A DNA stretch of 64,000 nt from an uncultured Bryobacteraceae bacterium. GTDB lineage: Bacteria > Acidobacteriota > Terriglobia > Bryobacterales > Bryobacteraceae. Positions within the stretch are counted from its first letter, which is position 1. Each line of letters starts with the position of its first letter. A model generated the notes under the pieces. The model was not told the DNA's origin and did no database searches. It saw nothing but the letters and a program-made list of their open reading frames with translations. Shown here one piece after another: positions 1 to 9,210 of this stretch. The DNA lies in NCBI GenBank assembly GCA_938027685.1, contig CALJAM010000014.1, positions 42,481-106,480 on the forward strand. Direction: 5' to 3'. The position numbers were made by a program, and so were the translations under genes.

Positions 1-1
1 G

Positions 2-67
2 CGCGTCGTGACCGGCGGCGCGATGGACGATGTCATGGCCGCGGTGGTCTCGCTGCTGGCTGCATGA
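2..67 (+). CDS. C-terminal end of an unidentified upstream gene
   Basis: An open frame enters from the left edge and stops at a TGA at 65-67, encoding about 21 residues that end in VVSLLAA. The piece is too short to identify. It converges with, and overlaps by 35 bases, the last codons of the minus-strand membrane protein, so the two genes would share a tail-to-tail junction. The reading could also be chance, because nothing upstream is visible. Confidence 0.3.
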   Translation, partial: RVVTGGAMDDVMAAVVSLLAA

Positions 68-1985
68 ATCCCACCCCCGTTACGATCACCCCCAACTCGC
101 GATGATCGCCGGGTACGCGAAAGGTCCGGTCCAGCTCGATCGTTACTCGCGCCGTCGGACCCTCAGGCTTCACAGGTTCGGAAGCCACAATGTGCAGGCC
201 CGGACCGGGCAGGAGCCGCTCGAGCACCCGGCTTCCGTCCACCTCGAGACGGATCCTCCGCGCCGGAGCGTTCTCGGGAATGAACACCCGAACCTCCAGC
301 GGCGTCGGCCGTTGCGGTGAACGCAGCAAAACAATTGCCCGCCCGGCCATCCACCGGTACCTCCCTTCCTCCAGTTCGTAAAGTCCGCTCACGATCTGAT
401 GCGCCGCCCCAGGCGAGTTCATCGGCAGATACTCGAGCTCCGGCGCCCGCTCCACGATCAGCTCCGCGCGCACCACATCCAGCGCATCCCTGCGCCAATC
501 GAACGGGCGCAAGCCGAACGATGCCGACGACCATGCCGAGCGTGCCTTCAGCCCGATCAGCCGCAGAGGCAGCGAGGCGTTTATCGTGCTTTCCGCCAAC
601 GGGACCGGAGCGCCTCCGCCCGTAGTGAACGGAATCGGGTAAGCCAACCGACTGCTCACCACAATCTCGCCGGGCTGGACGGCCTGTCCGCGCAATAGCG
701 GCAGCCCACCTTCCGATTCCAGGTAGTAGCGCAACCCCCATTCCCCGTTGATCCAGACCCGCCGTACCTGACACTCCGGCGCCAGAGTCCGCGCGAACTG
801 TCGGTAGCCGTCCCAGTGCTCATAGTTCACGCGGGCGAGGGCGACCCCCAGCAAAATCTGGCACGCAAGCCCGACCCACACCCATCGCCGAAGCGTTTCG
901 AGCCGCCGCGACGCCAGCAAGGCCACCGGCGCCGCCATCGGCAGCAGGTAGCGCGCCGAACCCGCGAAAAACAGCACAAGCGCGGCAGCGAAGAAACCGA
1001 TCGCCCAGAAAGCCAGGAACGTCTCGTCCGCCTGGCCCCTGTGCGCGATCCGGCTCACCAGCTCGGACAACACGAGCACGCCTACCGCCAGCGAGCACCA
1101 GAACAGCGGGTGAGCATCGAGTGCGGCGCCCGCGGCAGCCGCCAAAACCGCTACCACGAGGCGCGCGCGCCCTCGCCCAAACGCCATCACCGCCGCCGGA
1201 GGAAACACCAACCAGGCCAGGTGCGCAGTGAGCGCTGCGGCGTTGGCCATCTTGTGCTCCAACGTTTGCAGGCCGTAGGTGCGGAAGAACCCGGCGAGGA
1301 TCGCGGCGGGCAGGGCTCCCGTCGCCAGGCGCTCGAAGAGCTGCCAGGCGCCGATGACCGCAAGCGGCGTTGTCGACGCCGCCCAGCCCCAACGCCACCC
1401 GCGCGCTCGCTGCCACAGGTAAAACCCCAGAATCGGTGCGAGCAGCACTGCCTGATACGCCGTCAGCGCTGCGAGCGCCATCGCCGTGGCTGCCGCAACG
1501 AGCCGCCGCAGCGAACCCTCATCCACCGCGCGGACGAACAAAGCCGTGGCCGCCAGCCAGAACGCCATCAGCGGCACGTCCGCCTCCAGCGAGTTACCGT
1601 TTACCACGAACGCGGGCGCCGCCAGCGTCAGCAGAGTGGCGGCCGCCGGATGCGGCGAGAAGCGGCGCGCCAGCGCCCAAGCGGCCACGGCGGCCGTCAC
1701 CGAGAAGATTAGGTACGCGCTGTGGTAGGGTACCTCGTAGATGTCGCCCGCCAGCGCCAGCAGCAGCGCCAGAAACCAGGCATTGAAGGGCGGGTGCGGG
1801 TGGCCCTGCATTTCCACCACCTGCCCCAGGAAAACGTAGCGGGCGTGCGTGGGATGCAGCGGGTCCACCTGCGCGTGCTGCGCGCCGGCCAGATAGTAAA
1901 TATCGTCGCCCTGAATGGCTTGATCGAGAAAGGGCAGGCGAATGAGCAACGCGAACGCGACCGCCGGCAGCAGGCCGCGCAGCAC
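33..1985 (-). CDS. Polytopic membrane glycosyltransferase, GT39/ArnT-like
   Basis: A protein of about 650 residues with roughly ten hydrophobic segments in its first two thirds and a soluble C-terminal region of about 200 residues. Near the N-terminus an acidic pair (GDDIYY) sits in the first periplasmic loop and is followed by HPHPPFNAW; this is the layout of lipid-phosphosugar-dependent GT39/GT83 enzymes. These move a sugar from a polyprenyl carrier onto protein or lipid outside the membrane. The substrate is unknown. The open frame extends much further upstream, but that part lies inside gcvPB. I chose the GTG at 1985 because it overlaps the gcvPB stop (TAGTG); a GTG at 2003 is the alternative. 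Its place at the end of the glycine-cleavage operon suggests co-transcription rather than shared function. Confidence 0.75.
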   Translation of the reverse strand: MLRGLLPAVAFALLIRLPFLDQAIQGDDIYYLAGAQHAQVDPLHPTHARYVFLGQVVEMQGHPHPPFNAWFLALLLALAGDIYEVPYHSAYLIFSVTAAVAAWALARRFSPHPAAATLLTLAAPAFVVNGNSLEADVPLMAFWLAATALFVRAVDEGSLRRLVAAATAMALAALTAYQAVLLAPILGFYLWQRARGWRWGWAASTTPLAVIGAWQLFERLATGALPAAILAGFFRTYGLQTLEHKMANAAALTAHLAWLVFPPAAVMAFGRGRARLVVAVLAAAAGAALDAHPLFWCSLAVGVLVLSELVSRIAHRGQADETFLAFWAIGFFAAALVLFFAGSARYLLPMAAPVALLASRRLETLRRWVWVGLACQILLGVALARVNYEHWDGYRQFARTLAPECQVRRVWINGEWGLRYYLESEGGLPLLRGQAVQPGEIVVSSRLAYPIPFTTGGGAPVPLAESTINASLPLRLIGLKARSAWSSASFGLRPFDWRRDALDVVRAELIVERAPELEYLPMNSPGAAHQIVSGLYELEEGRYRWMAGRAIVLLRSPQRPTPLEVRVFIPENAPARRIRLEVDGSRVLERLLPGPGLHIVASEPVKPEGPTARVTIELDRTFRVPGDHRELGVIVTGVGFMQPAARPPRP

Positions 1986-3466
1986 TAACTCTCGGGCCGC
2001 CACCTCAGCACAGGCTTCCGCGCCGCGGCGGCTTCGTCCACGCGGCTGGTCCGCGTGCTGTGCGGCGCCGCTCGCACCAACTCCGGATTTTCCTCCGCCT
2101 CCCGAGCGATCGCAATCATGGCCTCCACGAACAGCTCCAGCTCGCGCAGGCTCTCGCTTTCGGTCGGCTCGATCATCATGGCGCCCGGCACGATGAGCGG
2201 GAACGCCACCGTGTAGGGATGGAATCCGTAATCGATGAGGCGCTTGGCGATGTCCATGGTGCGCACGCCGTGGCGCGCCTGGCGCCGGTCGCTGAACACG
2301 CACTCGTGCATCGAGGGTTCTTTGTGAGGCAGCTCGTAGTATGGCTCCAGAGCCTTGCGCACGTAATTGGCGTTCAGGACCGCGTCGACCGTCGCCGCAC
2401 GCAGCCCCTCCGCCCCGCAGGCCATGATGTACGCCAGGGCGCGCACCAGCACGCCGAAGTTGCCGTAAAAGGCGCGCACGCGCCCGATCGATTGCGGCCG
2501 GTCGTAGTCCCACCGCCACTGCCCGTCCACCTGCTTCAGCCGCGGGACCGGCAGGAAAGGCTCCAGTTCCTTCTTCACCGCCACCGGTCCGCTGCCCGGA
2601 CCCCCGCCGCCGTGCGGGGTGGAAAAGGTCTTGTGCAGATTCAGGTGCAGCACGTCCACGCCCGCCTCCCCAGGTCGCGTCCAGCCCACCAGCGCGTTCA
2701 TGTTCGCGCCGTCCATGTAAAGCAGGGCGCCCTTGCTGTGCAGAATCTCCGCGATGCGCGCGATGTTGACTTCGAACACCCCCAGCGTGTTCGGGTTCGT
2801 AATCATCAGCGCCGCAACGTCCTCGTTCACCAGGGACGGAAACGCCTCGAGATCGATCATCCCGCGAGCGTTCGAGCGGATGTTTTCGACTTCGTAGCCC
2901 GCAATCGCGGCCGTAGCCGGGTTGGTACCGTGGGCCGAGTCCGGTATCAGGATCTTTCGCCGCGGATTGCCTTTACTCTCCAACAGCGCGCGAATCAGCA
3001 GGATCCCCGTCAGTTCCCCGTGCGCGCCGGCCGCGGGTTGCAGGCACACCGCGTCCATGCCCGTGATTTCCGCCAACGCCTGCTCCAGCCGCGCCATGAT
3101 TTCCAGGCATCCCTGGACCTGCTCTTCCGGCTGATACGGGTGGGCCCAGAGCAGTCCCTCCGTGCGCGCCGCCTCTTCGTTAGCCCGCGGGTTGTACTTC
3201 ATCGTGCAAGAGCCCAGCGGGTACATCCCCAGGTCGATGGCGTAGTTCCACGTGGAAAGGCGCGTGAAATGCCGCACGACTTCCACCTCGCTCACTTCCG
3301 GAAAGCCCTCGATGCCTTCCCGCACGCTCCCTTCGCCCAGAGCCGCGGCCGGATCCACCGCGGGCACGTCCAACCGGGGTAGCTGACAACCGCGCTTGCC
3401 CGGCGTGCTCAACTCGAACAGCAGCGGTTCGTCCTGCACGATATGGCTGCGCACCTTCCGCCTCAC
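1985..3466 (-). CDS. gcvPB: Glycine dehydrogenase (decarboxylating) subunit 2
   Basis: This is the PLP-binding half of the split P-protein. It decarboxylates glycine and passes the aminomethyl group to the lipoyl arm of GcvH in the cytoplasm. The 493-residue length is usual for subunit 2. The PLP lysine is K279 in LNLHKTFSTPHGGGG, with the glycine-rich loop following as in all P-proteins; MDGANMNALVG and GSCTMKYNPR are also family signatures. The ATG overlaps the gcvPA stop by four bases (ATGA), so translation is coupled. The gene lies fourth in gcvT-gcvH-gcvPA-gcvPB. A two-subunit P-protein is common in many bacteria, unlike the fused enterobacterial GcvP. I see no defect. Confidence 0.97.
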   Translation of the reverse strand: MRRKVRSHIVQDEPLLFELSTPGKRGCQLPRLDVPAVDPAAALGEGSVREGIEGFPEVSEVEVVRHFTRLSTWNYAIDLGMYPLGSCTMKYNPRANEEAARTEGLLWAHPYQPEEQVQGCLEIMARLEQALAEITGMDAVCLQPAAGAHGELTGILLIRALLESKGNPRRKILIPDSAHGTNPATAAIAGYEVENIRSNARGMIDLEAFPSLVNEDVAALMITNPNTLGVFEVNIARIAEILHSKGALLYMDGANMNALVGWTRPGEAGVDVLHLNLHKTFSTPHGGGGPGSGPVAVKKELEPFLPVPRLKQVDGQWRWDYDRPQSIGRVRAFYGNFGVLVRALAYIMACGAEGLRAATVDAVLNANYVRKALEPYYELPHKEPSMHECVFSDRRQARHGVRTMDIAKRLIDYGFHPYTVAFPLIVPGAMMIEPTESESLRELELFVEAMIAIAREAEENPELVRAAPHSTRTSRVDEAAAARKPVLRWRPES

Positions 3467-4791
3467 GCCCGACCTCCCACCCGGAAGATTTCAACCAGCC
3501 GATCCATGTCCTCGCGGCGGCTCATCTCGGTGGCGCACAGCAGCATCGAATCCGCCAGCTCGGGGTAAAACCGGCCCAGCGGCAAGCCTCCGATGATGCC
3601 GCTCACGGCGAGCTCGCGGTTGATCGCTTCCGGCGATCGCCCGTTGGCGCGCGCCACGAACTCGTTGAAAAACGGCCCGGAGAAACGTCGCTCGAGTCGG
3701 TCGGCCAGATAGTGCGCCTTGGCGAGGTTCTGCTCGGCCAACTCCCGCAAGCCCTGCTTGCCGTAGAGCGCCATGAATATGGTGGCCATCAGGGCCACCA
3801 GCGCCTGGTTCGTGCATATGTTCGAGGTGGCTTTCTCGCGCCGGATGTGCTGCTCGCGCGTCGCCAGCGTGAGGCAGAACGCCCGTTGACCGCGTGTATC
3901 CGTGGTCTGACCCGCCAGGCGGCCCGGCAGTTGCCTCACGAAGCGCTCCCGAGTGGCAATGACGCCCGCGTAGGGACCGCCGTAGCTGGGCGGCAGGGCG
4001 AACGATTGTAGCTCGCCCGCCACGATGTCGGCCTGCGCGCACGGTTTCAGCAGGGCCAGCGCCGCCGCTTCGCTGAAGACATGAACCAGCAGCGCCCCCG
4101 CCGCGTGGGCCGCTTCCGCCGCCTCCTCCAGCGTTTCCACCACGCCGAAAAAGTTGGGTGATTGCACGATCAGCGCCGCGGTGTTGCCGTCGAGCAGAGT
4201 TGCCGCGCGGGCCGTGTCCAGACGGCCCGTCTCCGGATCGTAAGGCGCCTCGCGGACGCGGATGGCCTGGTTGTGGGCGTAGGTCCGCAGCACCTGCCGG
4301 TATTCCGGATGCACCGAGGCCGCCACTACTACGTGCTCGCGGCCCGTAATGCGCCGCGCCATCAGCGCCGCCTCCGCCATGGCCGTCGAACCGTCGTACA
4401 TGGACGCATTGGCCGCGTCCATGCCGGTCAACTGGCAAATCATCGTCTGAAACTCGAAGATCGCCGTCAACAACCCCTGCGAGATCTCCGCCTGGTACGG
4501 CGTGTACGCGGTCAGGAATTCACCCCGTGAAACCAGCGCATCGACGACCGCCGGCCGATAGTGAAAGTAGGCGCCCGCCCCAAGGAAACAGGGTTGACCA
4601 ACCATGTTCCGGCGACCGACGGACCGCATGAATTCGAGCACTTCAAACTCGGAGAGTCCCGGCCCCAGCCGCAGGGGTTCCTTCAGCCGCAGCTCCTGCG
4701 GGATCTGCGCAAACAGCTCCTCCACCGATTCCAGGCCCAGCGCCTGCAGCATTCGGCGCCGCTCTTCGTCCGATTTGGGCAGCAACCTCAC
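3463..4791 (-). CDS. gcvPA: Glycine dehydrogenase (decarboxylating) subunit 1
   Basis: The N-terminal half of the split glycine decarboxylase, 442 residues. It forms a heterodimer with GcvPB and shapes the active site but does not carry the PLP lysine. Family signatures include FLGAGAYFHYRPAVVD, YTPYQAEISQG, DAANASMYDGSTA and KATSNICTNQAL. It starts one base downstream of the gcvH stop and overlaps gcvPB by four bases, consistent with a tightly coupled operon. The length and motif order are normal and no frameshift is visible. Confidence 0.97.
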   Translation of the reverse strand: MRLLPKSDEERRRMLQALGLESVEELFAQIPQELRLKEPLRLGPGLSEFEVLEFMRSVGRRNMVGQPCFLGAGAYFHYRPAVVDALVSRGEFLTAYTPYQAEISQGLLTAIFEFQTMICQLTGMDAANASMYDGSTAMAEAALMARRITGREHVVVAASVHPEYRQVLRTYAHNQAIRVREAPYDPETGRLDTARAATLLDGNTAALIVQSPNFFGVVETLEEAAEAAHAAGALLVHVFSEAAALALLKPCAQADIVAGELQSFALPPSYGGPYAGVIATRERFVRQLPGRLAGQTTDTRGQRAFCLTLATREQHIRREKATSNICTNQALVALMATIFMALYGKQGLRELAEQNLAKAHYLADRLERRFSGPFFNEFVARANGRSPEAINRELAVSGIIGGLPLGRFYPELADSMLLCATEMSRREDMDRLVEIFRVGGRA

Positions 4792-4792
4792 C

Positions 4793-5176
4793 TCAGGATT
4801 CCTCGGCCACCAGCGCCTGATACTGCTCCGCGTCGAGTAGCTTTTCCAGTTCCTCCGGTGCGCTCAACCGGATCTTGGCCAGCCAAGCGGCCCCGTGCGG
4901 ATCTCGGTTCAGCAGTTCGGGCGTCTCCGCAAGCGCCTCGTTGACCTCGATCACCTCGCCCGATACCGGCGAATAAATGTCGGAGACGGCTTTGACCGAC
5001 TCTACCGCCCCGATCGTCTTGCCTTGCACGGCCTGAGTCCCAACCTTGGGCAGCTCGACATAGACAATGTCGCCTAGGGCCTGCTGCGCATGAAAGGTGA
5101 TGCCGATGACGCCCACGTCACCTTCCACCTTCACCCACTCGTGCTCCCGCGTGTACTTGTAATCCGTCGGGTACAT
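4793..5176 (-). CDS. gcvH: Glycine cleavage system H protein
   Basis: The lipoyl carrier protein of the glycine cleavage system, 127 residues. It shuttles the aminomethyl and dihydrolipoyl intermediates between the P, T and L proteins. The lipoylated lysine is K62 in GAVESVKAVSDIYSP, and the N-terminus (YTREHEWV) is the usual H-protein opening. It sits between gcvT (6-base gap) and gcvPA (1-base gap). No lipoate ligase or L-protein gene is in the window, so lipoylation and the E3 function must come from elsewhere. Confidence 0.97.
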   Translation of the reverse strand: MYPTDYKYTREHEWVKVEGDVGVIGITFHAQQALGDIVYVELPKVGTQAVQGKTIGAVESVKAVSDIYSPVSGEVIEVNEALAETPELLNRDPHGAAWLAKIRLSAPEELEKLLDAEQYQALVAEES

Positions 5177-5182
5177 GTCACC

Positions 5183-6298
5183 TCACTGGTTCAGGCGCCG
5201 ACGCCTGTAAAAGGGCGTCGGCACGACCTCAGCCTCCGCCGGCACACCCCGGACGCCGATCTGGATGACGCGGCCCACTTGGGCCAGCTCCGCCGGAAGA
5301 TAGCATAGTCCGATATTCTTGTTTAGGTAGGGCGCCGGGCCGCCGCTGGTGACCCAACCCACCGCGCGACCTTCCACGTACACAGGGTAGCCGTCGCGCG
5401 CGACCTGCCGGCCACGCATCACGAAGCCTGCCAGGCTTCGCCGCACGCCCTCGGTTGCCAGCCTGCGCAATGCTTCGCGGCCCACGAAATCGCCCTTGTC
5501 GGCCTTCACGATCCAATCCAGGCCCGCCTCGGCCGGCCGGATGCTCGCATCGATCTCGTGCCCGTAAAGCGCCATTCTCGCTTCCAACCGCAGCGTGTTG
5601 CGGGCGCCCAGCCCGCAAGGTCGGATCCCGAACTCTTCCCCGGCGCGCAGCAGCTCACGAAAGATGCGCGGCGCTTCGGTCGGCGCAAGATAGAGCTCGA
5701 AGCCGTCCTCGCCGGTGTAACCCGTGCGCGCGATACGGGCCGGCGCACCCGCCACCTCGCCGTCCGTGAAGTGATAGTAGCGAATCGCGGCCAGGTCCGT
5801 CGTGGTGAGTCTGGAAAGCGTGTCCGGCGCGCGCGGCCCCTGCACGGCCAGCTGCGCGTAGCGCTCGCTGGCGAACTCCACTTCCGCCCGGAAGCGATTG
5901 TAGCGGCAGATGTGCCGGTAGTCCTTTTCCTGGTTGGCGGCGTTCACGCACAGGAAGTAATGATCGTCGGCAACCTTGTGCACGAGCAGGTCATCGACGA
6001 AACCCCCGTGCTCGTACAGCATCGCCGAGTACTGCGCCTGACCGATCCTCAATCGGGACGCATCGTTTGTCGTGACCAGATTCACGAGAGCCAGGGCTTC
6101 CGGACCGCGGATTTCGATTTCACCCATGTGGCTGACGTCGAACAGCCCCACCGCGTGTCGCACGGCCAGATGCTCTTCGACGATGCCCGAGTAAAGGACG
6201 GGCATTTCCCAGCCCGCAAACTCCACCATCCGCGCCCCCAACTCCCGGTGCAGTTGATACAACGGCGTGCGTCTCGGCTCCCCACCCGCGCTCATCAA
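5183..6298 (-). CDS. gcvT: Glycine cleavage system T protein (aminomethyltransferase)
   Basis: A tetrahydrofolate-dependent aminomethyltransferase of 371 residues. It releases ammonia from the H-protein intermediate and forms 5,10-methylene-THF. Motifs typical of GcvT are visible: EFAGWEMPV near the N-terminus, GLFDVSHMGEIEI, VNAANQEKDY, RTGYTGEDGFELY and GRREALRR-like segments near the C-terminus. It is the first gene of the operon. I looked upstream (6299-6500) for a tandem glycine riboswitch and saw nothing convincing. The start at 6298 has a second Met right after it; either is possible. Confidence 0.96.
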   Translation of the reverse strand: MMSAGGEPRRTPLYQLHRELGARMVEFAGWEMPVLYSGIVEEHLAVRHAVGLFDVSHMGEIEIRGPEALALVNLVTTNDASRLRIGQAQYSAMLYEHGGFVDDLLVHKVADDHYFLCVNAANQEKDYRHICRYNRFRAEVEFASERYAQLAVQGPRAPDTLSRLTTTDLAAIRYYHFTDGEVAGAPARIARTGYTGEDGFELYLAPTEAPRIFRELLRAGEEFGIRPCGLGARNTLRLEARMALYGHEIDASIRPAEAGLDWIVKADKGDFVGREALRRLATEGVRRSLAGFVMRGRQVARDGYPVYVEGRAVGWVTSGGPAPYLNKNIGLCYLPAELAQVGRVIQIGVRGVPAEAEVVPTPFYRRRRLNQ

Positions 6299-6728
6299 AC
6301 CTGAAGGCTAACAAGGCCCGCGTGAAGCTGTCAATCCGCGAACGGGAATGCAGCTCGCGCCCACTCGGACTTGCACGGCGCCGACCCCGCCGCTTAGCCT
6401 CCCCTCACCCGCGCACCCTGAACGGCGGCCGCCCGCACTTCTTCCGCTAGGGTCTCCGGCTGCTGAACCACGGGGATTTTATCGGCCCACTGGCCCATGC
6501 CGAACCGCCCGCACCCCCAAGTGGGCGAAGTCGCTGCCTCCGTCAGAGCCGCGCCCGGTCTTCATTTGCCGAACGACGGCCGCAACCCGGATCGAGCAGC
6601 TCGCTGCCCCGTCCCGCCGCCTCACCGGATTCGACCTTCACCCTCGTACCGGCACGCAATTCGATGGCGGCGCTGGTGTGAATTTCAGGATTCCGCTCGT
6701 CCAGCCGGCTTTCATCCCCACCGCCGCC
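6299..6728. other. 430-base gap between gcvT and the next minus-strand gene
   Basis: This stretch must hold the promoter of the gcv operon, but I could not pick one with confidence. It contains one short minus-strand frame (6394-6498, listed separately). I see no riboswitch, no RNA gene and no clear terminator. Confidence 0.5.
6394..6498 (-). CDS. Possible small protein (34 residues)
   Basis: A minus-strand frame starts at an ATG at 6498 and ends TAA at 6394-6396, just upstream of gcvT. Its composition is protein-like rather than the arginine/proline-rich pattern typical of antisense frames here: it begins MGQWADKIPVVQQPETLAEE and continues as an amphipathic helix-like segment. The same frame stays open for about 16 codons upstream, so a non-ATG start is possible. 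I do not recognise it. It may be a real leader or small gene, or the tail of a decayed gene. Confidence 0.25.
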   Translation of the reverse strand: MGQWADKIPVVQQPETLAEEVRAAAVQGARVRGG

Positions 6729-7214
6729 CTACTCGGCCGACAGCGTGTAAGTTCTGACCAACCGAGCGTAACGGCTCCGGTTCGGGCCGATGCGGTCGTG
6801 AGCCAAGTTGGGCAGGTAGACCTGCTCGAACCCACCGCTCTTATGAAACAGCGGGGCGGCAGCACCCACCCACGCCCACACGGGCTCGATCAGCTCGATC
6901 TCGATCACTAGGCTCCGCAGCCCGCCGGGAGACTTCGGCATCGCCTGCCCGTGCTGCCACTGGATCCGCAAGTCGCGAGCCGACTCAGCCTTCTTCAGCA
7001 GATCCTCGAAGATTCCCCGCCTCATCCACCAGACGCGCGTGAATACATCCGAGATCGGTGCGTGCTGGTAGTCCAGGCGGACCAACCGCGTCCCTACCGG
7101 CAAGAGCACTTTCCTCGGTTCCCCCAGGAAACAGAAGGCCGCGTCGTAGGGCGACAAGCGGCGAGAAATGGAATAGCGTACGTCGTGAAAACTGTACTCT
7201 TCGTTCAGAGGCAT
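6729..7214 (-). CDS. Hypothetical protein, 161 residues
   Basis: I do not recognise this protein. It is soluble with mixed alpha/beta character and contains SFHDVRYSISRRLSPYDAAF, a Trp-rich middle (VWWMRRG) and WAWVGAAAPLFHKSGGF. I chose the ATG at 7214 because the 38 residues encoded upstream in the same frame have shadow-like composition. It lies 126 bases downstream of rpsA on the same strand and may be read through from it. No signal peptide or membrane segment is visible. Confidence 0.6.
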   Translation of the reverse strand: MPLNEEYSFHDVRYSISRRLSPYDAAFCFLGEPRKVLLPVGTRLVRLDYQHAPISDVFTRVWWMRRGIFEDLLKKAESARDLRIQWQHGQAMPKSPGGLRSLVIEIELIEPVWAWVGAAAPLFHKSGGFEQVYLPNLAHDRIGPNRSRYARLVRTYTLSAE

Positions 7215-7340
7215 CCCCGGCTCCGTGCAGGCCGATTTCTCCACGACTACCGCGGAGGGCCGCGCTTTGTCAAGTGTTTCGCACGGGAGGCAACGCCGAC
7301 TCCCTACGCCCCCCACCGCGCCGCTCACCGGGCAGCGCGG

Positions 7341-9044
7341 CTAGCCCGCGGGCTCCAGCTCGATACGCTTGCCGGCGGCATCCATGGACACGATGCGAAA
7401 GCTTCGTACCTGCCCCGCGCGCAGCGGCTCGATGGCGGGCGTCGGCGCGCGACCCTGCTTCCACTTGGCCGCCAGCATAGCCGTCAGCACGCTCAGATCT
7501 GCGGACCCGACCGCCGGGGCCGTCGCTTCCTTGGTCGAGCCGACCGGACGGCAATCCGCCCACACGCGATCCGCCACTTCCACGCGCGCCCACCCGTCCC
7601 GCGCCACCTCGACCACGCGGCCGGTGACCACGTCGCCCGTGCGGTGCTCGGCGATGTACTCGTCGGTCGTGGTCGGCTGGAGCTGCTTCATCCCAAGGCG
7701 CAGACGCCGGCGCTGACGGTCGATCTCCAGAACCTGCGCGCGCACCAGCTCGCCTTCCTTCAGAGCTTCGCGCGGATGCTCCAGCCTCTTCTCGGCGCTG
7801 ATGTCGCCGATATGGATCATACCTTCCACCCCCTCCGCGATTTCCACAAAGGCCCCGAACTTCGCCAAACGGATCACCCGTCCTTCCACCACACTCCCCA
7901 CCGGATAGCGCTGCTCGACCTGATCCCACGGATCTCCGAGGGCCTGTTTCAGGCTCAGCGAGATGCGCCGCTCGGTCGGGTTCACCGACGTGACGACGAC
8001 CTCGACCGTCTCGCCCACTTTGAGGACGTCGGCAGGCTTGCGCGCCTTCTTCGACCAGGAAAGATCCGATAAATGAATCAGTCCCTCGATGCCCGGCTCC
8101 AACTCCACAAAAGCGCCGAAATCTGCCAGCCTCGTTACCGTGCCGCGGACTCGCTCTCCGGGCTTGTACTTTTCCTCCGCCAGCGACCAAGGCTCGGGCG
8201 TGAGCTGCTTGAGGCCGAGCGAAATCCGGCGCGCCTCGGGGTCCACCTTGAGCACCTTCACCTCGATCACGTCGCCCGGCTGGACCACATCCGTAGGTTT
8301 GTGCACGCGGCCCCAGGACATGTCGGTGACGTGCAACAGGCCGTCCACGCCGCCCAGGTCCACGAAGGCGCCGAAATCGGTCACGCTGCGCACCGTCCCA
8401 CGTACGATCGCGCCCTCTCGTATCGCCTGGAAAGCCTCTCGCCGCGCCCGCTCCTGTTCCTCCTCGATCACCGCCCGTCGGTCGACCACCACATCCTCGC
8501 GTGACACATCCAGTTCGATGATCTTGCAGGCGATCTCCTGCCCGACCAACGCTTCCATCTCCGCAGGATCCTTCACGCCGCTGCGCGAGGCGGGCAGAAA
8601 AGCGCGCACGCCGATATCCACGCTGAAGCCGCCCTTGACTTGCCCGGTCACCACGCCCGCAATGGTGCGCTTCTCACGGTAGGCCTGCTCCAGGGCCGCC
8701 CAATCCTTCGGTCGCTCCACCTTGAGCAGAGAGAGCAGATAGTAACCCTCAGAATCCCGACCCCGAATTTCGACGCGCAGCTGATCGCCCGGTTCAACCG
8801 CGAGTTTTCCCGTGCGATCCCGCAGCTCTGCCGCAGCTAACACGCCCTCGGTCTTCAGGCCCACGTCGACGAAAACCTGTTCATCCGAGATTGCAACCAC
8901 CACGCCCAGGCGACCCTCGCCGCCCTTCTCGGGTACGTGCTGCCGAGTCTGCTCGAACTCGCTCAGGATCTCGCCGAACGAACTCTCGGCGGGTTGCGAA
9001 GCAGTCCATTCCTGATTCGGGGTGTCCGTGTCGGGGTGACGCAT
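7341..9044 (-). CDS. rpsA: 30S ribosomal protein S1
   Basis: A protein of 567 residues made of tandem S1 (OB-fold) RNA-binding repeats. Five clear repeats carry the FGAFV-like core (SVTDFGAFVDL, RLADFGAFVEL, RLAKFGAFVEI and two more divergent N-terminal copies), with a degenerate sixth at the C-terminus. S1 sits on the small subunit and helps load mRNAs with weak Shine-Dalgarno sequences. I chose the ATG at 9044 (MRHPDTDTPNQ) because the 117 residues readable upstream in frame overlap the plus-strand protein's leader and look non-coding. The gene is divergent from the pseudosubtilase at 9211. Confidence 0.93.
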   Translation of the reverse strand: MRHPDTDTPNQEWTASQPAESSFGEILSEFEQTRQHVPEKGGEGRLGVVVAISDEQVFVDVGLKTEGVLAAAELRDRTGKLAVEPGDQLRVEIRGRDSEGYYLLSLLKVERPKDWAALEQAYREKRTIAGVVTGQVKGGFSVDIGVRAFLPASRSGVKDPAEMEALVGQEIACKIIELDVSREDVVVDRRAVIEEEQERARREAFQAIREGAIVRGTVRSVTDFGAFVDLGGVDGLLHVTDMSWGRVHKPTDVVQPGDVIEVKVLKVDPEARRISLGLKQLTPEPWSLAEEKYKPGERVRGTVTRLADFGAFVELEPGIEGLIHLSDLSWSKKARKPADVLKVGETVEVVVTSVNPTERRISLSLKQALGDPWDQVEQRYPVGSVVEGRVIRLAKFGAFVEIAEGVEGMIHIGDISAEKRLEHPREALKEGELVRAQVLEIDRQRRRLRLGMKQLQPTTTDEYIAEHRTGDVVTGRVVEVARDGWARVEVADRVWADCRPVGSTKEATAPAVGSADLSVLTAMLAAKWKQGRAPTPAIEPLRAGQVRSFRIVSMDAAGKRIELEPAG

Positions 9045-9210
9045 GAGGATGGCCAGACGACTATTCTGCCACAACCGCAAGGGCCGCTCATTTCGGAGTT
9101 GAATGGGCCGAAATCCCTCTGCTACACTGCCCGACTTGCGCCGTTCCGGGCGGGATCTGGGGCTCCCGGACCTGCGCATCCACAAGATCGTACGGCACTT
9201 CGTGGGCAGT

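Noticed and set aside
1986..2519. N-terminal extension of the GT39-like protein to 2519
   Set aside because: It lies entirely within gcvPB in another frame and lacks the hydrophobic pattern; the start near 1985 fits the gene overlap and the first membrane segment.
6299..6728. Glycine riboswitch upstream of the gcv operon
   Set aside because: No tandem aptamer-like conserved core or following terminator could be recognised.
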